From Olsenella_K absiana (GTDB lineage: Bacteria; Actinomycetota; Coriobacteriia; Coriobacteriales; Atopobiaceae), in assembly GCF_036408855.1 (NCBI RefSeq), contig NZ_JAZGJQ010000004.1:110566-174565 (forward strand): a stretch of 64,000 nt of DNA, given 5' to 3'. Position 1 is the stretch's first letter; the number at the start of each line of letters is the position of its first letter. Shown in pieces: positions 40,914 through 49,669 of the stretch. The notes under the pieces are model-generated. The model did not search any database. It was not told the DNA's origin and was given only the letters and a program-made list of their open reading frames with translations. The position numbers and the translations under genes were made by a program.

Positions 40914-42007
40914 GCCCGCCCCTTCCTGGGAATAGACGCAAACACAGAGAAGCGCCTGCCGTCCGGGCCCGCCAGCAGCGTGCCGCCGAGCCCCTCGACC
41001 CGCTCGCGCATGCCGCGCAGGCCCATGCCGCGCGCCTCGAGGCCGGCCGCGTCGGCCGGCACCTCTCCGTCGTTCTCGACGCGCAGCTGCCAGATGCCCG
41101 GCAGCTCCGTGACCCGCACCGTCGCGTGGGCGGCACGCGCGTGGCGGGCGGCGTTCGTGAGCGCCTCGCGCGTCACCGCGACCAGGCAGCGGCTCACCTC
41201 GGCTGGCGGCGCGCCCTCGAGCCCACAGTCCACGTCCACGTGCGCGATGCCGCTCTGTCCCGCCAGCCGGTTGAGCTCCACGCCCACGTCGACGGCCGAG
41301 TCCTCAAGCGCGTGGACGCTCGCGCGCATGGAGGCGAGCGCCCCGCGCAAGCCGTCCGCAAGCCCGCCCAGCTCGGAGACGGCGTCGGCATCCCCGCGGT
41401 GCACCACCTTGAGGGCCTCGACCTCGAGCACCAGGCGGGTGAGCTGGTGGCCCACGGAGTCGTGGATGTCGCGCGCGATCCGCGTGCGCTCGGCGAGCGC
41501 GGCGGCGTGGGACTCCCAGGCGCGCGCGTCCTCGAGCTCGCGGTTCTTCTCGCGCAGGTCGAGGACCCTGTCCTGGAGGTCGTCCTGCAGGGCATGCAGC
41601 TCGCGCGAGAGCGCGATCACGCGTCCGCAGCGCCACGAGAGCGCCATCGAGCTCGCCACCAGGGCGAGAAGGACCGCCGCCTGCGGCTCGGACGCACCCC
41701 GGGCCCACGCCAGCACGACGCAGCACGGCGCCAACGCCAGCGGCCGGCGCGAGCGGGTGCGGGGCAGGTCGTAGCAGGCGAGCGGCAGGGACGGCCACGC
41801 GCCCGGGACGAGCGCTCCGAGCGCGCACGCGGCGCAGCACAGCGCCCCGGCGCCAGCCGGGTGCCGGCGGGCGGCGAGCTCGAAGCCGGCGCTCGCGCCC
41901 ACGACCGCAAGCAGGGTCGCCACGCGCACGGCGTCCACCTCGCCCGCCAGCGCCACGAGGGCCAGGCAGGCGAGAAGCACCACGCTCTTGTCGGCGATTC
42001 TCTCCAT
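40910..42007 (-). CDS. Sensor histidine kinase (HisKA_3, DesK-like)
   Basis: A 365-residue membrane kinase. The N-terminal 120 residues contain four to five short hydrophobic segments with almost no extracellular loops, as in intramembrane-sensing kinases. A coiled coil (HALQDDLQDRVLDLREKNREL) leads to the phosphoacceptor box ARDIHDSVGHQL with its histidine at about 179. The ATPase domain has TREALTNAARHA (N-box) and GMGLRGMRERV (G-box). There is no Shine-Dalgarno sequence before the ATG at 42007. A TATAAT ends eight bases upstream, so the mRNA is probably leaderless. Confidence 0.92.
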   Translation of the reverse strand: MERIADKSVVLLACLALVALAGEVDAVRVATLLAVVGASAGFELAARRHPAGAGALCCAACALGALVPGAWPSLPLACYDLPRTRSRRPLALAPCCVVLAWARGASEPQAAVLLALVASSMALSWRCGRVIALSRELHALQDDLQDRVLDLREKNRELEDARAWESHAAALAERTRIARDIHDSVGHQLTRLVLEVEALKVVHRGDADAVSELGGLADGLRGALASMRASVHALEDSAVDVGVELNRLAGQSGIAHVDVDCGLEGAPPAEVSRCLVAVTREALTNAARHARAAHATVRVTELPGIWQLRVENDGEVPADAAGLEARGMGLRGMRERVEGLGGTLLAGPDGRRFSVFASIPRKGRA

Positions 42008-42014
42008 GGCTGAA

Positions 42015-42020
42015 ATTATA
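42015..42020 (-). promoter_or_regulatory. TATAAT -10 element of the kinase/regulator operon
   Basis: Perfect TATAAT on the minus strand, ending eight bases before the kinase ATG. A start of transcription at or next to the A of the ATG would give a leaderless mRNA. The -35 region is weak (GACGCC-like), which fits a regulated promoter. Confidence 0.6.
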
Positions 42021-42052
42021 CGGACGTCCACGCCGGCGGGCGTCGCACCGCC

Positions 42053-42103
42053 GCCGGCGCCCCAGGCGCACCGCGGACCGGCCGGCGCCCCAGGCGCGCC
42101 GCG
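42053..42103. repeat. Direct repeat in the kinase/exporter divergent region
   Basis: GCCGGCGCCCCAGGCGC followed by [A/G]CCGCG occurs at 42053-42075 and 42081-42103, 28 bp apart, between the divergent promoters. It may be a binding site for the response regulator or a small duplication. Confidence 0.6.
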
Positions 42104-42111
42104 CGAACCCG

Positions 42112-42123
42112 TGACAAATGTCA
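42112..42123. promoter_or_regulatory. TGACA-AA-TGTCA palindrome
   Basis: A perfect 5-bp dyad with a 2-bp centre, 90 bp upstream of the ABC ATPase start and next to a direct repeat. It resembles binding sites of NarL/LuxR-type regulators, making it a candidate site for the adjacent response regulator. Confidence 0.4.
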
Positions 42124-42213
42124 TGCCCCGCAGGCGCGACCGGTGACGAGGCTCACTTCCCGCGCGCGGGCCGCCGCGCGACACTCTTCTCGAGGCAGAC
42201 GAGAGGAGCCCAC

Positions 42214-43167
42214 ATGGCAGCGAACGAGGCGGTCGTCCGCATCCGCAACCTGGTCAAGCGCTACGGGGAGCTGGTGGCCGTGGACCACCTGTCGCTGGAC
42301 ATCGCCCCCGGCGAGGTCTTCGGGCTTCTCGGCCCCAACGGCTCGGGCAAGACCACGACCATCAACTGCCTGCTGCAGCTGCTCTCCTACGACCACGGCG
42401 AGATAGAGCTCTTCGGGCAGCCGATGCGTCCCACGAGCTACCAGCTCAAGCGGCGCGTCGGCGTGGTGCCGCAGGAGGTCGCCGTGTTCGAAGAGCTCAC
42501 CGTACGCGAGAACGTGGACAGCTTCTGCGCGCTCTACGTGAGCGACCGCGCGCGCCGCCGCGAGCTGGTGGACGCGGCCATCGACTTCGTGGGGCTCCAG
42601 AAGTTCGAGGGCTTCCGCCCCAAGAAGCTCTCCGGCGGCCTACTTCGGCGCCTCAACATCGCCTGCGGCATCGCGCACCGGCCGGAGCTCGTCATCATGG
42701 ACGAGCCCACCGTGGCCGTGGACCCGCAGAGCCGCGAGTCGATCCTCTCCGGCATCGAGCGCCTCAACGCCGAGGGCACCACCGTGATCTACACCTCGCA
42801 CTACATGGAGGAGGTCGAGCGGCTCTGCTCGCGCATCCTAATCATGGACCACGGGCGCAGCGTGGCGAGCGGCACCGCCGACGAGCTCAAGGGCATGGTC
42901 GGCACGGGCGAGAAGGTCTCCGTCGAGGTGGGCGGGATGGACGAGGCCACGCTCGAGCGCGTGCGCTCGCTCCCCCACGTGCGCACGGCCGCGATGGAGG
43001 CGGGGATGCTGCGCGTGCAGTGCACCCCGGGCGCTCACAACCTGGCCGACGTCCTGGGCGTGCTCGCGGAGGCGCACCTCCCCTACGGCCGCGTGCTCTC
43101 CGAGCCGCCCACGCTGAACGACGTCTTCCTCGAGATCACTGGCCGCGCCCTGCGCGACGAGGCCTAG
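42214..43167 (+). CDS. ABC exporter ATP-binding protein (DrrA/NatA-like)
   Basis: A 317-residue cytoplasmic ATPase that energises the two ABC-2 permeases downstream. It has Walker A GPNGSGKTT (about 39-47), Q-loop VVPQEV, signature KLSGGLLRR (~148), Walker B LVIMDEPTVAVD (~163) and switch histidine TSHYME. A C-terminal extension of about 90 residues follows, as in DrrA-type proteins. The ATG follows GAGAGGAGCCCAC. Gene order ATPase-permease-permease beside a HisKA_3/NarL pair resembles bacitracin- or lantibiotic-type resistance and NatAB loci; the exported substrate is unknown. Confidence 0.95.
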   Translation: MAANEAVVRIRNLVKRYGELVAVDHLSLDIAPGEVFGLLGPNGSGKTTTINCLLQLLSYDHGEIELFGQPMRPTSYQLKRRVGVVPQEVAVFEELTVRENVDSFCALYVSDRARRRELVDAAIDFVGLQKFEGFRPKKLSGGLLRRLNIACGIAHRPELVIMDEPTVAVDPQSRESILSGIERLNAEGTTVIYTSHYMEEVERLCSRILIMDHGRSVASGTADELKGMVGTGEKVSVEVGGMDEATLERVRSLPHVRTAAMEAGMLRVQCTPGAHNLADVLGVLAEAHLPYGRVLSEPPTLNDVFLEITGRALRDEA

Positions 43168-43176
43168 GGGGCAACC

Positions 43177-44346
43177 ATGCTCGCAAGCCTAAGGAACAGC
43201 GTGCTCTCGCTCGTGCGCGACAAGGCCCTCCTTGTGTGGGTGCTGGCCTTCCCCATCATCATGACCTGCATCTTCATGGGCATGTTCTCGGGAATCCAAG
43301 ACGCCTACACCGCCGTGGGGTCCTCACTGGGCGTGGTACGCGACAAGAACTACACGGCTGCCATCGGCCTGGACGAGACAATCCAGGCAATCTCGGACGC
43401 CTCGTCCGACCAGCACATTTGCGACGTGACCTACTACGAGAGCGCCGCGGAGGCGAAGGCCGCGGCAGACGCGGGCGAGATTGACGCCTACCTCACGGTG
43501 GACGGCGAGGGCACGCCGCAGCTCGACGTTACCCACGCGGGCATCGCCGAGAACGGCAGCCTCCCCACCTCGTTTCTCGTCGAGGTCCTCGATTTCTACC
43601 TGCATGCGCGAAACGCCGTCGAGAAGGTCGCGGTCACGCGGCCGGAGCTTCTCGCCACGGGCGATGCCCTAAGCGCCCTTACCGGCAACGCCGTCCAGAC
43701 GGTGCAGCTCTCCGCAACCAAGAACCCGCCCAGCGCCGACGCACGCTACTACTACGCGCTTCTCGCCATGGCCGCCGGCATGGGCGCCACCGCCGCTATG
43801 GTCTCGGTGCGCCGGCTTCTCCCCACCGCGGGGCCGCTAGGCGCCCGACAGACGCTCGCCGCCGTGCCTCGCTGGCGCATGCTCGTGGGAGCGCTTCTCG
43901 GCGCGTGGCTTTGCCAGCTTGCGTGCCTGCTTGCAGCGACCCTCTTCATGTGGGGCGTTGCGGGCGTTCCCTTTGGCGACAACGTCCCCGGGGTGGTCGG
44001 CGCGCTTGCGGCATCGTCGTTTATGGCGTGTGCGGCCGGTGCTCTCTGCGGAACCGTCACGCACATGGAGACGGGCATGATCTCCGGCATCACCTGCCTG
44101 CTCTCGCTCTTCACGGGCCTCTACGGCACTGCCTCGCAGCAGCTCGCGGACTCTATCGAGGCCACGGCGCCGGCACTTGCGCACGTAAACCCCCTCTGGC
44201 AGACAACCAACTGCTTCTACTCGCTGCTGTACTACGACACGCCCGACGCCTTTCTCGAGAGCTTCGTCGCCCTGCTGATGATGGCGCTCGTGTTTCTCGC
44301 CCTCGCGTCCTTGCGCATGAGAAGGACCTCGTATGACCACCTTTAG
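43177..44346 (+). CDS. ABC-2 type permease, subunit 1
   Basis: A 389-residue permease. One N-terminal membrane segment (ALLVWVLAFPIIMTCIFMGM) is followed by a ~150-residue extracellular domain and five C-terminal segments (about 190-385), the ABC-2 plan. It starts 9 bp after the ATPase stop with a weak AGGGGGCAACC site. Its 3' end overlaps the next permease by 14 bp. Subunits 1 and 2 are diverged paralogues and probably form a heterodimer. Confidence 0.92.
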   Translation: MLASLRNSVLSLVRDKALLVWVLAFPIIMTCIFMGMFSGIQDAYTAVGSSLGVVRDKNYTAAIGLDETIQAISDASSDQHICDVTYYESAAEAKAAADAGEIDAYLTVDGEGTPQLDVTHAGIAENGSLPTSFLVEVLDFYLHARNAVEKVAVTRPELLATGDALSALTGNAVQTVQLSATKNPPSADARYYYALLAMAAGMGATAAMVSVRRLLPTAGPLGARQTLAAVPRWRMLVGALLGAWLCQLACLLAATLFMWGVAGVPFGDNVPGVVGALAASSFMACAAGALCGTVTHMETGMISGITCLLSLFTGLYGTASQQLADSIEATAPALAHVNPLWQTTNCFYSLLYYDTPDAFLESFVALLMMALVFLALASLRMRRTSYDHL

Positions 44347-45520
44347 GACCTACCTCAAGATCTTCCTCTCCCACCGGATCTACATAGCCATCTACCTGGT
44401 CATGCTTTCGCTCGTGGGCGTGATAATTGGGCTCTCCACGAGCCAGGCAGCCACAGGCGAGTTCCAGCCGGCCTCCGTGAACGTGGCCGTCATCGACCGC
44501 GACGGCTCCGAGCTCTCCTCCGCGCTTGCACGGCACGTGCTTTCGGGCAACAGGCGGGTGGAGGTGGCGGACGAGAAGCGCGCCATCCAGGACGCCGTTG
44601 CGCGCGACCAAGTGAGCTACCTGCTCGTCGTTCCCGCGGGCTGGGGCGAGGAGCTGCTCGACGCGGCGCGGCACGGCGCCCAGGCGCCCGACCTCGAGAC
44701 GTACGTCTCGTACTACTCGGGCGCCGGCAGGCTTGTGGACGTGGAGTCCACCGGCTACGCCGACGGGCTCTACGGCATGGCGGCGACGCTGGGCGGCAGC
44801 GAGGCGGACGTGATTGCAGCCACGGACGCGTCGTGGGAAGGCTCCGCGCGGGTGAGCATAATCGAGCAGGTCGCGGCGCCCCTGCCGACGAGCATCGTCA
44901 CGGCCTCGGAGTTTGCCTCGTACCCCATCTTCTCGAGCTCGATGGTCTGCATCGCGGTGCTCATGTCCTCCGTGGGGCGCCGGCCCGTGCGTGACCGCAG
45001 GCTGGCCTCGCCCGAGCCCGCCCATACGCGCAACCTGGCGCTTCTCGGCGCCTGCGTCACGATCGCGCTTATCGCCTGGGCGTGGAACTTTTGCCTTGAG
45101 GTTGCGGTGCTTGGCGGCTCTGCGCTGGGGAGCTCGCCCGTGCAGGTGGCGCTTGTGGGGGCAGCGCTTCTCGTCTATGCGCTGGTGTCCGCAAGCGTGG
45201 GCTTTCTCGCCGGGCAGCTTGGCGTGAGCGAGAACGCCGCCAACGCGCTTGCGAACATCCTAGGCATGGTGATGTCGTTCCTCGGCGGGGCGTGGACGGG
45301 GCTCTCGCTGCTGCCCGACGAGCTTCTCGCCGTGGCGCACTTCACGCCGGCGTACTGGGCGACGCTGGTGATTGACGGCGCCGCGGGCATGGGCGAGGTG
45401 AGCGGCGCGACCGTAATGCCGCTTGTGGGCAACCTGGGCGTCTGCGCGCTCTTCGGCGTGGCGGCGGTACTCGTGGGGCTGGCGCTCGGCCGCAGCCGCT
45501 CCCGCGCGCAGACGGTATAG
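44333..45520 (+). CDS. ABC-2 type permease, subunit 2
   Basis: A 395-residue permease with the same topology as its neighbour: N-terminal segment (IYIAIYLVMLSLVGVIIGLS), a large external domain with VAVIDRDGSELSSALARHVL, and a C-terminal block of five or six segments. The SLLPDELLAVAHFTPAYW motif near the C-terminus is typical of YhgE/ABC-2 permeases. The start lies inside the upstream gene and has GAGAAGGACCTCGT before it, so translation is coupled. Confidence 0.92.
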   Translation: MTTFRTYLKIFLSHRIYIAIYLVMLSLVGVIIGLSTSQAATGEFQPASVNVAVIDRDGSELSSALARHVLSGNRRVEVADEKRAIQDAVARDQVSYLLVVPAGWGEELLDAARHGAQAPDLETYVSYYSGAGRLVDVESTGYADGLYGMAATLGGSEADVIAATDASWEGSARVSIIEQVAAPLPTSIVTASEFASYPIFSSSMVCIAVLMSSVGRRPVRDRRLASPEPAHTRNLALLGACVTIALIAWAWNFCLEVAVLGGSALGSSPVQVALVGAALLVYALVSASVGFLAGQLGVSENAANALANILGMVMSFLGGAWTGLSLLPDELLAVAHFTPAYWATLVIDGAAGMGEVSGATVMPLVGNLGVCALFGVAAVLVGLALGRSRSRAQTV

Positions 45521-45678
45521 GAGCCGGGCCGGGGCCTCCTCGCCGCGAAGCCTGCCATACTGGAGCCACGGCACGGGCCGCAGCGACCTGCGGTCCGGAG
45601 CCGTGGGGTGAGCCGGAGCCAGGTCGCGGGCTGCCCCGCGCAGGCTGCGGGCGAGCCCGAGGGGAGGGCGGAGCGCAC

Positions 45679-46383
45679 ATGCGGTGGGTCGAGGACAGGC
45701 TGCTCGAGCTTGCCGACAAGGACGGCGGGTATCGCGAGTTCAACGCACGCGTCGTGGCCACGGCCGACCCCGCGACCATGATGGGCGTGCGGGTCCCCAG
45801 GCTCCGTAAGCTGGCACGGGAGGTGTCCCGCTCGGACGACCGCGAAGCGTTCCTCGCCGAGCTGCCGCACCGCTGGTACGAGGAGTACCTGGTCCACGCC
45901 TTCGTGCTCAACGAGACGCGCGAGGTGGGGCGCGCGGTGCGCCTCCTGGACGCGCTCCTCCCCCTTGTGGACAACTGGTGCGTGTGCGACGCGCTCAACC
46001 CGCGCGCGTTCCACGACGAGAAGGCCCTGGGCGGGCGGCGGCAGGAGGTCCTTCTCCCCCTCGCGCGGCGATGGATGGCCTCCGAGCACACCTACACCAG
46101 ACGCTTCGGCGTCTCGGTCCTCATGCGCGACCTCCTCGGCGAGGGCTTCGACCCGTCGCAGCTGTGCCTGGCGATCGCGGCCGACAACGGCGAGTACTAC
46201 GTGCGCATGATGGTCGCCTGGTACCTGGCGGAGGCGCTCGTCACCCGCGAGCACGACGCACTGGAGGCGATCGGGTCACCGGGAATCGACCCGCAGCTGC
46301 AGCGCATGGCGATCCGGAAGGGCATCGAGAGCCGGCGCGTTCCCGCAGACACCAAGGACGCGCTACGCCGCCTGCGACGGTAG
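45679..46383 (+). CDS. DNA alkylation repair protein (AlkD-like)
   Basis: A 234-residue all-helical HEAT-like glycosylase of the AlkD family (PF08713 type), which removes positively charged alkylated bases from DNA. Seen: MGVRVPRLRKLAREV near the N-terminus, the aromatic/acidic block LPLVDNWCVCDALNP where AlkD has its catalytic Trp/Asp, WMASEHTYTRRFGVSVLM, and YYVRMMVAWYLAEA. The ATG follows GGGAGGGCGGAGCGCAC. It is monocistronic, with a terminator downstream. Confidence 0.88.
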   Translation: MRWVEDRLLELADKDGGYREFNARVVATADPATMMGVRVPRLRKLAREVSRSDDREAFLAELPHRWYEEYLVHAFVLNETREVGRAVRLLDALLPLVDNWCVCDALNPRAFHDEKALGGRRQEVLLPLARRWMASEHTYTRRFGVSVLMRDLLGEGFDPSQLCLAIAADNGEYYVRMMVAWYLAEALVTREHDALEAIGSPGIDPQLQRMAIRKGIESRRVPADTKDALRRLRR

Positions 46384-46387
46384 CGGA

Positions 46388-46432
46388 CGAAGGCGCCCCC
46401 GGCGCCGGGGGTAGCGCCGGAGGCCTCCTTCG
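46388..46432. terminator. Bidirectional terminator between convergent genes
   Basis: A nested hairpin: inner CCCCCG-GCGC-CGGGGG (46396-46411) inside an outer CGAAGG (46388-46393) to CCTTCG (46427-46432). It separates the AlkD-like gene from the minus-strand remnant and DUF4428 gene. Confidence 0.6.
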
Positions 46433-46459
46433 CGCGTGCCTGCCGCTCCGCGCCCCTCG

Positions 46460-46606
46460 CTACATCGCGAACGGGTACTCGGCGAGCGTGTCGTACGTGG
46501 CCTCGTCGTAGACCTCGATGGTGCCCTCGACGTTCACCAGCTCGTCGACGCTCTCGATGCCGTCGCTGAACCACATGAAGCACTCGACGTGCTTCCCGGG
46601 CTGGAC
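46460..46606 (-). pseudogene. C-terminal remnant of an unidentified protein, out of frame with the DUF4428 gene
   Basis: Directly after the DUF4428 stop, a different frame encodes a protein-like tail: VGVQPGKHVECFMWFSDG, then ESVDELVNVEGTIEVYDE and ending EYPFAM. It has a beta-strand pattern with balanced composition and no start codon with a ribosome binding site. It looks like the C-terminus of a protein whose N-terminal part is lost, or a domain cut off from the upstream gene by a frameshift at about 46605. Confidence 0.45.
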
Positions 46607-46608
46607 CC

Positions 46609-47343
46609 CTACGAACCCATCGCCCCGCCGCAGTACTCGCAGCGGCCGTTGGCGTCCGGGATGGTCGTCGCGCCACAGAACGGGCAGGTTCGCGCCACCT
46701 TGGGAGCCGAGGCTGCGGCGACCTTCTCGCGCTCGCCCTCGCGCAGCCGCGTGAGGGCGTCTCGGATCTCGCCCGCCTGCCGCTCCGCCTCGCGGAACTC
46801 CACCGAGTCGCGCTCCTCGATCTGGTAGTCGTTCACCTGGAACGTGATGGAGTCGAAGTAGGGCACGTTCACGTGGATGGTCACGTAGACGTCGTAGTCG
46901 ACGTCGTAGCGAGGCGGCTCGTAGCTGTGCTCCTCGCCGTCCTTGTCCTTCCAGCGCAGCTCGGTGCGGGTCTCGCGCGTTTCGGTATCGCAGCCCGTGA
47001 CCTGCGAGAAGTCCAGCACGTCCGGGTTGGCCTCGCGCCAGCGCGAGGTCGAGGTCACCAGGAAGCGCCCGGCGTCCTCGTCCAGGAGCACCTTGGTGTC
47101 GCAGCCCAGCGTGCGCGTGACGTGGAAGGCGGACACGCGCTCCCGGTTGGCCTCGCGCCAGTCGAGCTGCTCGCGGATCTGCTCGACCGTCGAGCGCCGC
47201 CTGTCGCTGAAGAACGGGGAGAGCTTCCTGGCGCACTCCTTGCAGAGGTTGCCGTCCTCGAGCTTGCGGTTACCGAGAAGCCCGATCTCGCCACCGCAGA
47301 TGCTGCAGGTCTTCTTCTCGAACATCTTTCCGAACAGTCCCAT
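46609..47343 (-). CDS. DUF4428 zinc-ribbon protein
   Basis: A 244-residue protein with zinc-binding motifs at both ends. Residues 1-50 hold the DUF4428 ribbon (CSICGGEIGLLGNRKLEDGNLCKECARKLSP). The middle is a beta-rich region (about 80-185) ending in a Glu/Arg helix. The C-terminus has CPFCGATTIPDANGRCEYCGG. Function is unknown; such proteins often occur with SPFH/virion-core-like proteins, one of which lies 4 kb away. The start follows GGAAGGGAGAGGCGACC. Confidence 0.88.
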   Translation of the reverse strand: MGLFGKMFEKKTCSICGGEIGLLGNRKLEDGNLCKECARKLSPFFSDRRRSTVEQIREQLDWREANRERVSAFHVTRTLGCDTKVLLDEDAGRFLVTSTSRWREANPDVLDFSQVTGCDTETRETRTELRWKDKDGEEHSYEPPRYDVDYDVYVTIHVNVPYFDSITFQVNDYQIEERDSVEFREAERQAGEIRDALTRLREGEREKVAAASAPKVARTCPFCGATTIPDANGRCEYCGGAMGS

Positions 47344-47393
47344 GGTCGCCTCTCCCTTCCACCAAGCGGTCGTCCGCGTCCTCCAGTGCCCCT

Positions 47394-47410
47394 CGACACA
47401 GATTGTGTCG
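47394..47410. promoter_or_regulatory. CGACACA-GAT-TGTGTCG palindrome upstream of the DUF4428 gene
   Basis: A perfect 7-bp inverted repeat with a 3-bp centre, 51 bp upstream of the DUF4428 start codon. That is a plausible operator position. Confidence 0.45.
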
Positions 47411-47431
47411 TGCGACCGGCCCAAACAGAAG

Positions 47432-47462
47432 TGCCCCGCGGCCCATCCGGGGCCGCGGGGCA
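47432..47462 (-). terminator. Strong terminator after the sensor/regulator operon
   Basis: TGCCCCGCGGCCC (47432-47444) and GGGCCGCGGGGCA (47450-47462) form a perfect 13-bp stem with a five-base loop, about 70 bp after the response regulator stop. Confidence 0.75.
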
Positions 47463-47528
47463 TGACCCGACGTCCAAACGCCGGGCCGTCGGCGAGACGG
47501 CGGAGGCCCCGGCGACGAGGCCGCCCCC

Positions 47529-48158
47529 TCACTCGTCCCGGCGGCCCATCCCGGGGACGATGAGCCCGTTGGAGACGGCGTGCACCGCCAGGCGCAGGAT
47601 GTTGTCGTAGCCGGTCTTGGCGAGGATCTCGGAAATGTGCCGCTTGACCGTGCCCTCGCTGAGGTAGAGCTCGGCGGCTATCTCCCTTCTCGTCTTGGAC
47701 TCGCACACCAGGCGCAGGATGTCTATCTCCACCTGGGAGAGCTCCACGCCGTCGGGGATGATGCGCTGCTTGGAGAGGGGGAAGGTCGAGTAGCCCTCCA
47801 TGGTCGAGCGGATGATGCCGAGCAGCTCGCCCGTCCCCACGTTCTTGTAGACGAAGCTGTCGACGCCCGCCTCCCGGGCGCGGTCGACGAAGGTTATCTC
47901 GGGCAGCCCGGTCATGATGACCACGCGGACGTCGGGCAGCGCCTCCTTGATGAGGCGCGCCGCCACGATGCCGCTCGAGTCGTTCTCGGTGCACACGTCG
48001 AGAAGCGCGCAGGTGGCCCCGGTGCGGCGCGTCGCCTCGAGCGCGTCCGCGGCGTCGGCGAGGGAGGCCACGACCTCCATGTCCTGCTGCGCGTTGATGG
48101 TGCAGGCGAGCGAGTCCCTGAGCATCGCCTGGTCCTCCACGAGCACGATGCGAATCAT
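47529..48158 (-). CDS. LuxR-type response regulator
   Basis: A 209-residue regulator. The receiver (about 1-120) has the acidic pocket VEDQ, the phosphoacceptor Asp in CALLDVCTENDSS, and Lys in FVYKNVG. The LuxR helix-turn-helix (about 145-205) includes LSQVEIDILRLVCESKTRREIA and LSEGTVKRHISEILAKTG. The ATG overlaps the upstream kinase stop (ATGA). It is the last gene of a three-gene operon with two membrane sensors. Confidence 0.95.
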   Translation of the reverse strand: MIRIVLVEDQAMLRDSLACTINAQQDMEVVASLADAADALEATRRTGATCALLDVCTENDSSGIVAARLIKEALPDVRVVIMTGLPEITFVDRAREAGVDSFVYKNVGTGELLGIIRSTMEGYSTFPLSKQRIIPDGVELSQVEIDILRLVCESKTRREIAAELYLSEGTVKRHISEILAKTGYDNILRLAVHAVSNGLIVPGMGRRDE

Positions 48159-49669
48159 GCCTGCCCCCTCTCGTCGCTGGATTCCTGGGTGGGCGCGCCG
48201 GCCCCAGCCGTGGGCGCCTCGTCCGCCGGCTCCGTCCCGGCTGCCGGTCGCGCGCCGGCCGGCAGCACGACCTCGACGGAGAAGGGCGGGCCGCCCCTCA
48301 CGGCGAACGAGGCACCCACGGCCGCCGCCTGCCGCCGCATGCCGGGGATCCCCGTCCCCTCGACGATGCTTGCCGGCGCCAAGCCGTCGTTCGTCACGCT
48401 CAGCGACGCCGCGCCGCCAGGGCCGCGGCAGATCCTCACGTCCACGCGCCGCGCCTGGGCGTGCTTCGCGGCGTTGGTCACCGCCTCGAGGGCAATCTCG
48501 GCGAACGCGCGGGCCACAGCCTCGTCCGCCGGAAGCTCGCCTACGACCCTGACGTCCACGCCCACGAGCGAGAAAGCGCTGCGGATGGCCTCCAGGCCGG
48601 CGCTCGCGGCGGGCAGGTCTTTCTCGGCGAGGTCGTCCATGATCCCGTTGAGGAGCCCGCAGATCCGCTCGAGCGCCTCCGGGTCGTCGCAGTCGTCCTC
48701 CAGGAAGCGGTGGAGTATCGAGAGGCGCGCGCCGATGGTGTCGTGGACGCGGGCCTTCACCCGCATGATCGCCTCGGCCTCGGCCACCCTCCGCACCTGG
48801 AGCATCGAGGCGCGCAGCTCCTCGTTCGCGGCCTCCAGGAGCCGGTTGAGGCTCTCGAGGCGCGCGTTGGTCGCCGCCTCCTCGCTCACGTCGAGCGCCA
48901 TCACGCGCTCGCAGGGCGTCCCGCGCAGCCGCGCCCTGTCGCGCACGAAGAGGCAGGTCCTGCCGTCGCCCACGTCGACGAGCAGCCCGTCGCCCGTGGC
49001 CTCGCGCGCCTCCCCCTCGAGCCTCCCCCACAGCCCGCGCGCGTCCGCGAGGTCGGTCGAAAGCCCCAGCCGCGTCAGGGTCGCGCGCATGGCGTCGTTC
49101 ATGAAGAGCACCTCGTAGCCCTCGTTCGTCCACATCACGCCTTCGGGCAGGGCGTCCAGCGCATCGATGAGCGAGAGCCGCGAGACCGAGGTCCTGCTCT
49201 CACGGACGTCGAGCGCCAGCGTCGCGGGGACGCGCGCCGCGAAGAGGGAGACGTCGGCGATCAGGAGCAGCGAGGACCCCTCCCCCAGGGCCTCGATGGC
49301 GGGCGGCGTGCAGAGGGCGAGAAGCGCCACCTCGCCCAGCATCCAGGGGCGACGCAGGCGGACGGCCAGGACTCCCCCCAGCACGGCGGCGAGGGCGTTC
49401 GCCCAGAGCAGCGACTCCAGCCCGAGGAGGATGGGGTGCAGCCACAGGAGGATGACCCCCTGGTTCTCCATGGCCGAGCTCGACACGGCGCAGGCGAAGA
49501 GCAGGTGGACGGCGAGCAGCGCCTCGTACCAGACGCCAAGCCAGCGCGGGCCGCCCTTCCGCCGCATCGAGGCGAAGCACGCGTGGACGGTCTGGCCGGC
49601 GGTGAGGAGGTAGGCGACCCCGCAGATCACGATCAGCGTCGACACCCTCATCGAGAAGAGGTGGCTCAC
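48155..49669 (-). CDS. Membrane sensor histidine kinase (HisKA_3-type)
   Basis: A 504-residue kinase. Residues 1-140 contain several membrane segments (STLIVICGVAYLLTA, LLAVHLLFACAV, HPILLGLESLLWANALAAVL). A PAS-like region lies at about 165-270 (ALPEGVMWTNEGYEVLFMNDAM). The phosphoacceptor is in MRVKARVHDTIGARLSIL, and the ATPase N-box is ALEAVTNAAKHA with G-box GTGIPGMRRQA. The C-terminal 40 residues are Pro/Ala/Glu-rich. A GTG start at 49669 overlaps the previous stop (GTGA) and follows GGTGGGGAGCC, so it is coupled to the first sensor. Confidence 0.9.
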   Translation of the reverse strand: MSHLFSMRVSTLIVICGVAYLLTAGQTVHACFASMRRKGGPRWLGVWYEALLAVHLLFACAVSSSAMENQGVILLWLHPILLGLESLLWANALAAVLGGVLAVRLRRPWMLGEVALLALCTPPAIEALGEGSSLLLIADVSLFAARVPATLALDVRESRTSVSRLSLIDALDALPEGVMWTNEGYEVLFMNDAMRATLTRLGLSTDLADARGLWGRLEGEAREATGDGLLVDVGDGRTCLFVRDRARLRGTPCERVMALDVSEEAATNARLESLNRLLEAANEELRASMLQVRRVAEAEAIMRVKARVHDTIGARLSILHRFLEDDCDDPEALERICGLLNGIMDDLAEKDLPAASAGLEAIRSAFSLVGVDVRVVGELPADEAVARAFAEIALEAVTNAAKHAQARRVDVRICRGPGGAASLSVTNDGLAPASIVEGTGIPGMRRQAAAVGASFAVRGGPPFSVEVVLPAGARPAAGTEPADEAPTAGAGAPTQESSDERGQA

